The notes under the pieces: generated by a model | The model's input: only the letters and a program-made list of their open reading frames with translations | What the model was told of the DNA's origin: nothing | Databases searched by the model: none | Shown here: piece after piece, positions 46,780 to 56,200 of the stretch | Position numbering within the stretch: the stretch's first letter is position 1 | How the letters are laid out: each line of letters begins with the position of its first letter | Translations under genes and position numbers: made by a program | DNA from: Linanthus parryae | Taxonomy: Eukaryota > Streptophyta > Magnoliopsida > Ericales > Polemoniaceae | Assembly: GCA_023055425.1 (NCBI GenBank) | Contig: JALGPY010000004.1 | Coordinates: 111,083,504-111,147,503 of the forward strand | DNA: 64,000 bases | Reading direction: 5' to 3'

Positions 46780-49348
46780 CTATACTACCTCCGTTCTCTA
46801 TCTATCTTCACAGTTTGACTTTTCTTCCGAAACCGGGTCACTTTGACCCAGGTATTTGGATATTAAAACGATGATTTTTTGGATGATTTTTCCATGGTGC
46901 TTTAGAGTAAAGTTTACTCTACAACATCATGCAAAGATTATCAAATTCTTGCATCGTTTTACTAATCAAATCACCGAATCAAAGTGATCCAGTGAAGAGT
47001 GGTAAAATTAAAACTGTGAAGATAGATAAAGAACAGAGGAGGTATTTTATAAAAGCAGAAAGCAGAGCGGTATTTTATTCTACGATAGTTGTATTTTCTT
47101 AATTATCCAACCACCTTATATGTATTGTCGCCCAGAATTGAATGTGGATGGGAAAATCCGGAGCTTGTAATAGTCATAAAAAATTAGTGATTACTGTATT
47201 TGCTTTACCCATCCAATAAATAACCGACAATAATATCTCATTCTTTCGTCATTCACCCCACTCGACCTGACCATTAGCATTTTCATTATTACCCCCTGAA
47301 ATTTCTTTCGAAGATAGCTGCATCCAACGTGAAATCTGTGGTCCCTCTGTCCTGTTTTATACTCCATCCGTCCCAAAATTAGTGTCTCACTGGGTTTCAA
47401 AAAACGGCAAAAGCGGCGCGAAGCGGCCGTGTTGTAACGGAAATGGCAGAGAGCGCGACCGTTTTTCCCGTTACGCGTCGTGTGGATTTTATTCACACAA
47501 AAAATGGCCGTTTCGCGTCGGTAACGGGAAAAACGGCCGTTTCGCGTCGGAAGAACGGGAAAAACGGCCGTTTCGTGTTGGAAAAACGGGAAAAACGGAT
47601 AAAACGTCCGTGAATGTTTTCTAAAATTCACACATTCGATCCCCGTTTTCCGGTACAGTCCCTCCGATATAGTCCGATCCCGTTACACGTGACCGCGACC
47701 GATACGACAGCCGCTTCCGTTTTCTAAATCTTACTGTCTCACTTGACTATTCGCTAAGTTTGGAGAGGGTGTTTTTTCTTTTTTATAGATTTACTATAAA
47801 TGTCCCGTCTTATTTGAAACTTTGGGCCATTTTTGGCCATCCCAAAATGACTGTCATTTGGACAAACAACTTAGATAACATACTTATATTATATTTCAGT
47901 TTTGAATCCACAATTTGTGTTCGAGACTGTTTGGAAGAGCTTTATATGAGTGGAGAGGAAGTGAGATTATTGGAATGAGTCGTTGAGGTGAGGAGAGAGA
48001 CTGTTTCTCTCCTCACCGGAACCACTCGTTAGCTTGTCAATAAAGCTATCAAAACATAACAATGAAATCTTCTGTAATTTTAAAAGTCAGTGGTTCAACA
48101 AAAAGGGACAGATGAGTGTTTGTGTACCACTAGACAAGTGTCCGAGAAGTCGCTCCAGTCGGCTGCTTAGCGTGCTATGTGACCTGGAATACGTTCAGTA
48201 ACATGGATTCCTGGTCTATTAAGATTCATTTGCTACCTTACTACCTCTACAGATCAACAGTCAATGTTTCCACTGAGTTTTCCTCACTAGGAGTACTAAT
48301 CCTGAATGTTGGAGTAGTTTGGATAGACAGTTTGTTTGGTTTTTGGTTTTTTTTGGCAATGTGTAGTTGTGGCGAGGAGAGAGAATATATGGTACATTCT
48401 CTCTTGAGTAGTGACAAGTGACAAACCACACATCGCAAAAGACAAACAAAAGCCAAAAAACTACCTATCAAAACTCTCCCCTTGTCGCCCTACGATTTCC
48501 ATGAATGACTGGATGCTGTCTGAAGATGTGTACAGATTTAAATTTATTTTTCTTAAGTTCTTGCTGAGTATGAATATGCAGCTCTGGACAGCGATGATCT
48601 ACTCTATCTCAAGGAGCAGATGGAAGCTGAGGAGGATGCGGAACGACTTCTGCGCCGCACAGAGAAACGTGCATTTGCTGCTTTTAAAATATCCTTTAGT
48701 TTGGGATGGTGTATACAAAGTGTTTTAAACATAACTAGAATTTGTTGCTGATCAACCCAGTTTTGTCATTTCCTGCGATCATGCGACACCTACTGCGTAA
48801 GGTGCCGTGTAGGTCTGTTCATCCCTAGCATCTGACATATTTACATTCTAAAGAGTAACAAATAGCATCTGAGATAACATACTTTTTTGCTTCATCTTCT
48901 ATTTTCCTTGACATATTAAAACCAAGCTGCAAGCTTGGCTGATACGTCACCAGCACCCACCCCCCTGGTTCGAGTCGAGACCAAACCAAAGAGTGGAATA
49001 AGGTACACGATCATTCTTATTTACCTGTCAGCATGGCTATGTAAGCTTTGTGTTTGATTGGACTTTTTTTAACATAGGCAACAAGATCTGTTGAAAAAGG
49101 TTGTGGAAATCAGACCAAAGCGGCCGAGAGTAGATTCCAGCATATCTGATGGCAGTCCAACCACCTCGAATTCAGTTCAACAGGCAATAACCAATCGATC
49201 AGAAGCCAAAGCTGATGAAGCTGAGAAGAAAGCGGGTTTTCAACAAACTGGTCAAAACAAAGCAAAAGATAGTTCCAAAGTGGCGGAGAACCCTGTCGCA
49301 AGCTTACTAGCAGCATATGGGAGTTCCGATGATGAAGAAGAAGATTGA
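43329..49348 (+). CDS. Conserved acidic/basic protein of unknown function, 208 residues, six exons with a U12 intron
   Basis: Exons 43329-43377, 43463-43533, 46593-46641, 48582-48688, 48923-49002 and 49078-49348 sum to 627 nt and read through in one frame. The protein starts MAGREVREYTNLPDP. A basic-acidic stretch (KLGKGKGRVDDEEVTFQRMV) and GERGGYLHGRG follow. Then a charged helix, LDSDDLLYLKEQMEAEEDAE, continues into RLLRRTEKRAFAAFK. A basic segment (VVEIRPKRPRV) could act in nuclear import, and the tail is acidic (AAYGSSDDEEED). I believe plant homologues exist with the same order, but I cannot name the family; nuclear location is inference. Introns 1, 2, 3 and 5 are GT-AG; intron 4 (48689-48922) is AT-AC. 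Intron 2 is 3,059 bp with nothing recognised except a poly(T) run near 46130-46170. The internal ATG at 46593 begins exon 3 and is not the start. Confidence 0.85.
46788..47042. mobile_element. Stowaway MITE in intron 3
   Basis: Inverted ends CCTCCGTTCTCTATCTATCT and CCTCCTCTGTTCTTTATCTA, with both arms continuing into CTTCACAG. TA target duplications lie at 46786-46787 and 47043-47044. 255 bp, non-coding, directly 3' of a TA microsatellite (about 46751-46779). Confidence 0.85.
47392..47735. mobile_element. hAT MITE with ACGGCCGTTT tandem units in intron 3
   Basis: Perfect 8-bp duplications GTCTCACT (47384-47391 and 47736-47743). Ends are GGGTTTCAAAAAACGGCAAA and, inverted, AGTAAGATTTAGAAAACGGA. 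The interior holds three or four imperfect copies of a unit around GGCCGTTTCGCGTCGG...AACGGGAAAAAC (47500-47600). The insertion lies in a second Stowaway-like end (ACTCCATCCGTCCC, about 47361) whose other terminus I did not find. Confidence 0.7.
48689..48922 (+). other. U12-type AT-AC spliceosomal intron
   Basis: The 5' site reads |ATATCCTTT after the AAA codon. The branch site TTCCTTGAC (48904-48912) matches the U12 consensus exactly. The intron ends AAAAC|CAA, with the branch adenosine 11 nt before the junction. Joining the exons restores an open frame (AFK then QAASLAD); no GT-AG choice nearby does so. Confidence 0.9.
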
Positions 49349-49603
49349 TGTAGTATAACTCAGGCATCAATCATATTGCATATATGTCTGTTCACAGTTA
49401 ATTTCTTAGTTGTGTTAGTTTATTTAACGGAAATTTACCCCTTGTTAAGTAAGACACGAAGCTAGTAGTTTTCTTTTTCTTTTCTTTTTCATTCGAAGTT
49501 TTGTAAGGACAAGGGAGGTACAGATTTATGAGTTACTATTTACATCAGGGGTTATTTTGGCCTTTCTTTGAGTACAGATGTCTTCGTATCTCCTTCTGAA
49601 GTA

Positions 49604-51704
49604 TCATAAGCACATCTTTCCCTTCTGACAGTTCAATGCACCTGATGATTTTGTCAGTATCCTGACCTTTGTTGCGTCTGCCACAGGAAAGTTCTGGCTG
49701 TTATCATAGTTTGGGCGAATCCTAGTCTCTTGTTCACCTGTTTGGGTGAAGACAGCTCCATTTTCAAAGAGGTCGTTCACAGAGTGAAAGTTCCATGACA
49801 CTTCTTTTCCATGTATCTTCCGCACTATCTGCAAGTAAGTTCAAATTACTCTTATTTCAGTTGGTTGCTCGCATATATATATAACAAAGTATTTGCAAGT
49901 ACTGGTAGTATACAACTGCTTACCTCCTTTTGCCCACCATTAGCTGCAACGAAGAGATTTGCTTGGCTCTTCACACTTGGATTCATGCTCCCCCCGATTG
50001 CATATAGTCCCCATCCCCGATACAGATTGTTCACAACATGTGCAAAACCTTGGCGAACCCTGGGCCAATAGATCAGATATATTCAGAATCTCATACATAT
50101 GCTTGCATGTAAGTGTGTGTGTTTGTGTGTGTGATTGTGTATTTGCATTCATGGACTTGGTTTATTTGATTAGGAAAAGAACATATGTTATCTATCCCTT
50201 GTACCTGGGCATGCGCTGATCGCAGTCTGGACCGAAGGTGTTGAAGGCAACAGTGACCTTCATGTTCTTGTCTTGCTCATAGGTATCGTCATGTCCCAGA
50301 AGCATTACCATGTCATGGTTTTTGAACCAGTTGTTTGAGATGGTGATGTTGGTAGAGCCAAGTGTGACATCAATGAGACCGTCTGCAGACTCGTAGAGGG
50401 TATTGTGGTCAATCCATATCTTTGAGGATCCGATCACCGCGATTGCGTCACCATCGTTCTGACCCAGAGACTGGATCTCCCCTCCCGGACCTTTAACCTG
50501 GCCAAGATCTTGTCCCTTGCAGTTGTGTATGTGCAGACCATGAATGATTACGTTGGTCACCTGAAGAAGAAGATGATGGCGTTGTTATATGTTAACGATC
50601 CTTGGGCTCCACCTCAAAACAAATTGGCAATGAGGGGAGTAGCCCTAGTATCTTATTAGGAAGACATGAATGATTAGGTCGGTCACCTGAAGAATAGGAT
50701 AGAGGATGATGGTGGTGTTATATATTAAGAATCCTGGTTTTCCACCTTAGAACCAATTGACAGAGAGGGGTTTAGCCCAGGTTTCTTATTAGGCACATGC
50801 GAAACAGACTGAGTTCCCATGCGGGACAAACAACGGTTCTCAACACCTCCCTTCACACGCAACCTTTGAAACAGACATGATACAGAAGGCTCTGATACCA
50901 TATAAGAATCATGGGGTTCCACCTCAAAATCAATTGGCAATGAGGGGAGTAGCCTAAGTATCTTATTAGGAATAAATGGATGATTACGTCGGCCATATGA
51001 AGAACAATATGTCCGTGGTTATATTAAGAATGTTGGTTTTTTAACTCAAAACCAATTGACAATGAGAGCAGTAACCCAAGTATACATGATTTAGAAGGCT
51101 CTGATAATAAAAATCTTGGAGTTCCACCTCAAAACTAATTGGCGATAAGGGGAGTAATCCATGTGTCTTATTAGGCGCATACGGAACAGACATAGTCCCC
51201 ATGTAGGGAAAACAACGATTCTCAACAATATATGTTCATGTTGTATAATTTAGCGGGACTTACATTCAGCAATATGATGCACGACCCGCCGGCAATATGT
51301 ACGTTGGCACCTCGGCCATCAAGTGCCGTGAAACTCTTAACATGAAGCGGTTCCTCGAGTTTGATGGTCATGTCCCTCCTGAAAGAAATCCACACCTTCC
51401 TCCCTTGCAGTTTTGTTGCGCCGTATCTTAGAGTCCCAGGTTTTGGGTTGTTTGGGTCATCGCTGTTGTCGGTTACGATGTAGCGAGTGACGTTTCGTCC
51501 TAAGTTGTTGAGCATCTTCCCTGAATAGCCAACCGAACACCTAGCGAGGCGCTTCCTGTGGTGGCGCCAATTGGGGTCTCTTCTCCAGCAGCTGTCGATC
51601 ACGTTCAACCCGGTTTTCTCTGACCCATCGTGATGGGATAGAATGATGCTTGGGAAGAAGACGATAATTGCTACGGCTAATGCAGGAGTCAAAAGCCTTT
51701 GCAT
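49604..51704 (-). CDS. Pectate lyase (PL1, pollen LAT59/Amb a 1 type), four exons
   Basis: Secreted Ca-dependent enzyme that cleaves de-esterified pectin in the cell wall by beta-elimination. Exons 51264-51704, 50205-50560, 49924-50059 and 49604-49828 sum to 1,158 nt, giving 385 residues. A signal peptide covers about residues 1-23. The N-terminal motif [13 protein letters not shown] is typical of pollen-type members. TALDGRG is conserved, and [26 protein letters not shown] and the ITISNNWF strand supply Ca and substrate sites. [16 protein letters not shown] holds the catalytic Arg region. The C terminus ends [12 protein letters not shown]. The protein reads LLGHDD where other family members have LLGHSD. 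The first ATG of the exon is the start. All introns are GT-AG. Pollen expression is inferred from the subfamily only. Confidence 0.92.
50539..50730. repeat. Duplicated exon 2/intron 1 splice-acceptor segment
   Basis: 50539-50600 (start of exon 2 plus acceptor) is repeated at about 50665-50730: CATGAATGATTACGTTGGTC versus CATGAATGATTAGGTCGGTC, both followed by the acceptor complement CACCTGAAGAA. A third, more diverged copy lies near 50975-51020, where the AG is lost. Confidence 0.75.
50587..51227 (-). mobile_element. TRIM retrotransposon LTR cluster in pectate lyase intron 1
   Basis: At least two full LTR-like units of about 120 bp on the minus strand, each opening TGTTGAGAA(T/C)CG: 51107-51227 and 50723-50845. 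Partial copies lie at about 50587-50660, 50901-50975 and 51022-51085. Each shares CCACCTCAAAACCAATTGGC and TCTTATTAGG phrases. GCTCTGATACCA (50889-50900), the complement of an initiator tRNA-Met binding site, abuts the 50901 unit, and a degenerate version lies at 51095-51106. No coding region is present, as expected for a TRIM. Confidence 0.7.
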
Positions 51705-51904
51705 TGCTAAGTAGAAACCGACGAGGTGTTTGGAGAGAGATAGAGAGGAGGGAGATGGTTCAACGGGGCAAAGAAAAATTATTGTTTTCTGGTAGGAGGG
51801 GTGAAATGTTTACATTGTACATTTTAATTGAAGTGAGATTGATGGTCTCGCTGGAAAGAAGAGAATATGAACGGTAAAGGAGACTTGTCTGGTATTTCTA
51901 AATA

Positions 51905-51908
<4 letters not shown>

Positions 51909-51946
<38 letters not shown>
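51909..51946. repeat. (GA)n microsatellite upstream of pectate lyase
   Basis: About 19 GA units, roughly 205 bp 5' of the pectate lyase ATG (CT on its sense strand), probably in the promoter or leader. No certain TATA box was found nearby. Confidence 0.9.
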
Positions 51947-51948
<2 letters not shown>

Positions 51949-52359
51949 ATTCCATCTGATTTGTGAAGGAAGCACGGTTAATTAGGGTAAACGATGCATG
52001 AGAGATAAAAAAAAACAAACAAATTTGAACAAAAAAAATGATGTGGCATATACCATAGAAGTAGATGTCTAAAAATTATCATGATTTATTGTTTCTAACT
52101 TTTTCATAATTTTCACACTAAGATTTTAGTTATGACATGATTCACGTCAATTTTTTGTACATTGTTTTGTTTACCTAGACTTTTCCTTATATTTTTCTGT
52201 AACCTCAAATCGGTTCAACATTTCAAAACTCCACTCGTACAGACTCCTAGTGGTTGCTATTTCATTAGCTACACGAGTGCTCCAGTTATTCTAAAGCCTT
52301 GCATTAGTGTCTCTGCAACTGATGTTTTTGCCCTCACTGTTCTTAATTCCAGTTCCGCC

Positions 52360-52762
52360 ACTGTTCGGAAGATGAAATACTCGCATCTTAAGGTTCAAAT
52401 GTCGGTGTACTCGTGGAAGAGAAAGCGAGTGAAACGCCCTACTTCAAAGACATTGAAGCATTGTGTGTAGCACTGGCTCTGGTGTCTGGAGATGCCACTC
52501 CAATGCTAACAATGTTACATGACTGAAATTGTAGGGTAATGGTTCCCCATTTTGTTTATTTGGTGTTTTGCAAGTCCTCGTGAAGAGTAGTTTATGCAGA
52601 ACCTCATATGTGTGCGATGGAAGCTAAAGAAGCTCCGTGGTACCACGCAGAGCAGCTGCTGCCACATCTGTTTGATGTTGGTATCGATTCACAGTCTATG
52701 AGTTGCATTATCGTTACAAGCAATATGCAATGCACTGCACACTTGCGCTGTCAAGTGTAAAG
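52360..52762 (+). pseudogene. Unidentified gene relic (single frame, three stops)
   Basis: One plus-strand frame gives a protein-like text: CSEDEILAS, stop, GSNVGVLVEEKASETPYFKD, IEALCVALALVSGDATPMLT, MLHD, stop, VMVPHFVYLVFCKSS, stop, RVVYAEPHMCAMEAKEAPWY, HAEQLLPHLFDVGIDSQSM. The composition is that of a real alpha-helical protein, and the frame is kept across about 400 bp apart from the three stops. I do not recognise the family. It could be an exon fragment of a helical-repeat protein. Confidence 0.4.
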
Positions 52763-53238
52763 TCTCAATAAACCATCTAAAACTAGTTTAACAGTTGAGG
52801 TCCAAATAAAGATCAATGGTGTAATACTTCAGTACTGAACACTGCGAGATATTGAGCTACACTTGCATCTCCTCCCTCCATCTGCATCGTCAATGTAGTG
52901 CAATAACTTGAGCAAATAAGTGGCTGCACTTTGCCACTTCTTCTTGAACAAGAGTTCGACAAAGAAACGATGCTGAAGCACGGACTATTTGATTTTTCAC
53001 AAGCAAATCACAGGGTCATAGACCAAAAAAAAAGACCAACGTGTAGATCTGTGTCGCAAAACATAGTATTTTGAGAAAGGATTAGCTTATAAAAGCCAGA
53101 AATACAAGCAGCTCTGCTCAGTAAAGGGAAATTAGAGAACCAATTGAGGTACATATGGTTTAAACCATGTACACCAGGCACTGAACCGCATATGAACCCA
53201 AGGCTAACTATTCACTTCACAACTTATACCAGTGATAC
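52763..53238. other. Probable 3' UTR and intergenic
   Basis: Downstream of the minus-strand gene that ends at 53239. A minus-strand open stretch at 52855-52990 reads RFFVELLFKKKWQSAATYLL; I could not assign it to a family or join it to the neighbouring gene. Confidence 0.35.
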
Positions 53239-56200
53239 CTAGAATTTTTTCCACAAGTTAATAATGCCACCTGCGAGAGACTTTATATTTCCCCACACTG
53301 ATGATTGCTTTGGAAGTTCTCGATCTTCATCACTCTGCTTTGCAGACAAGTCCCTGAAACAAAAGACCAAATAAAAAGAAATCTAAAGCTTAGAAATGTC
53401 AACTATACTTTGTGGGAAGGGAAATAGTAATTAAAGAACATTCTATAAAATGACAATTCTTCGTGCAGAGGCGAAGACGACATTGAACCACTAATGTAAA
53501 ACAATGAAAACAATGAAGACGGGTTCCACCTTTACACACTATTATGCGCATCTCCATGTTACCATGTAGAAAACCTAGCAGGATGTGAAGACTCTAAGGT
53601 GGCCAGGATTGAGAAAACGTCAAACTAATGTATGCAACCTCAATCAGCTACAAACCAAAATACTTGAAGAGAGTGAAGTGTAGATAGTAGTCAAACTACC
53701 AAATGAACCACATGCTAATTATGCTGAGTCACTGTTGGTGGTTCCTATTTGAACCGGAATAGGAATTTTGTTTGTTGACGTGGGATTTCAAAATTAAATC
53801 ATAGATGTGGCTAAGTTGTGACACGTGTTTTTGTTACCATGATATGGTTGAATGGTGGTGAGTTGGTAGCAAGGTTGCGGCAGTGGTGAAGAGGGTTAGT
53901 AATTCAAAGGTGCATAAACAAGGATGGGAGCAAGTAGTAGTTTTTGTCATTGCTCCCTCTGTTGGGTTACTCTTAGAGGTGTCAAAACGGGTTGATAAAC
54001 CCACCCGCTACGCCCCCCACAAAGGCCCAACCTGGCCCAGTTCAACCCCACTAACCTCTACCCCCACCCAGGTCGAGAGTGCCTTGCCCCGCCCCCGCCC
54101 TGCTCCGTTTCACCCCGACCCATTCACCCCTGACAAACCATCCACTCTAATCAAATGTAAATGACAATTTCACTCCCCTCAGCAGCCATAAAATGGCTAG
54201 TTTGGGGGTGTTGAATGCCAATTGTTTAAAAATCACACTTTATATTAACATGTAAAACAAACCCACAATTTAACTAATATGCCAACATCCCAACCAATTG
54301 AAGTGCAAATTTGCCATGTTATTTGAAATGTGGGGTATTCAATAGAATATACATATAGATACTAGGGTAAAAGACAAAAACTACCCCTATTTTTAGGACA
54401 AAAGACACAGTACCCCTATGGTATGGGAAATGACGGAAAGCATCCTTAACGTTCCTTTAAATTAACAGAGGTACGGATACTTACCATATCACATTCATCC
54501 TTTCTTAAATCTAATCTACAATACCACTAATTTAAAACAATAGTAATACTCCCACTCTCCCTTTCTTCTCTAACCTAACCATCACCACTGAAGAGCATGA
54601 AAATGCCGATTCGACCAAATTGCTGTCACTTTCAATTAGTCAAATACATACCAACCCAAAACTAATTGGGAGGAAACTAAGAGGATTCAACCCAACATGG
54701 CCTCCAAACTCCAATCTTCTCTTCCTCTCTGATTTTGGTCCAATTTCAGTAGTAGAAGCAGCGGCAGAAGACTTCACGAGCAGCAGCCTTTGGCACCACC
54801 ACAACCGCAGCTGCCGCCGCCGCCATCAGACCCGACCGTTATCAGATGGGAATCAACAAACAACCCAGATCGCATATCACAGTCAAAACCCCACACTCAG
54901 ACCCTCATCCTACCGCCTACCCAAACACCCGAAGCTCCCACAACAAAGGAAAACAGAGAAGCTTAATTGGAAGAGTTTGTGGGAAGAGATAGAGTTTAAT
55001 TTTTCAATTCTACTACCCTGCCCGGTAAAAAAGACGGATTCTGGGCTTGAATAATATGCCTTTTCATATCCTTCCTTCTCCCAGACTACTCTTATTTTGA
55101 TTTCTAGGTTGGATTGAAATTTAAGTTTGATTGAGTTTTTTTTTTTTTTTTTTCGGGTAGAGGTAGCGCTGGCAATATACGACACGACACGACAACACGA
55201 CTCGAAAACGACACGAAGTTAGCGGGTTTGGGTCGACACGAACCCGCAGCGGGTCACTGGCGGGTCGACACGAAATCGACACGAAAATAAACGGGTCGGG
55301 TTAGGGTCAACCCGCTCAACCCGAATCGGACCCGCTAGAACCCGCATTAGATATAATAGTTATTATTATTATTATTTAACCCTAACCTGATCCGCATTTC
55401 AAAAAAAAAAAAAAAAGTAATCCAGCACAAACACCCCTTTAACCTTGGGTATATAAACCTTTTTTACCCACAATTCTCCACTGATCCCTCATTATCTCTT
55501 TCTCACCACTCACCATATCACGCCGCAACAAACCCTAACCTAATCCCTTCGCGAGAAACAACGACCTCTTCCCTCTCACATCTGTTCACCATTTCACCCC
55601 TTCAACCCCCGACGCCGCAGTGGAGACTTCATCTTGCCGTTTGTATCGCCGCAGTGAAGACTTCGCCTTGCCGTCAATCTCGTCTCAAACTCCGTCTCGT
55701 CGGTCTGGCCCGCCTCTCTTCGTCTGTTATTTGCAGATCTGAGTGTTTCTATTTAATTTATGAATGTAAAGATGCAAATAAGTTGTTGTTTACACAAATT
55801 TGTAAGATTTTTGTGGGGAATTTCAACTAATTCAGTTCAATTTGAAGATTTAATCGACCCTTTCGGTTCAGTTCCTGGTTGTGGTTTTTCTCCTCATGTG
55901 TTTGAGTTTTTTTTTCAAGTTTTTTTCTACAAATCAGGTCACGGATCGGGTTGGATTCACTGACCCGACACGACCCATTTATTAAACGGGTTTACTGGGT
56001 CGTGTCGGGTTACCCGATTAGTATACAGGTCGGGTTCACTGTTCTGACACGATTAAAGACCCGGGTCAGCATCGGGTCAACCCGTTACCGACCCATCACG
56101 GGTCGACACGACCCGTAACCCGACGGGTTGACCCGGATTGCCAGCCCTAGGTAGAGGTAGGAAATAGATGGTGGGTCATTGCCCTGTGCGGATTCGGTAA

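Noticed and set aside
53970..54165. hAT-like end (TTAGAGGTGTCAAAACGGGTTG) followed by C-rich sequence
   Set aside because: The start resembles a hAT terminus, but no inverted partner or 8-bp duplication was found. The 93-codon frame here reflects C-rich composition.
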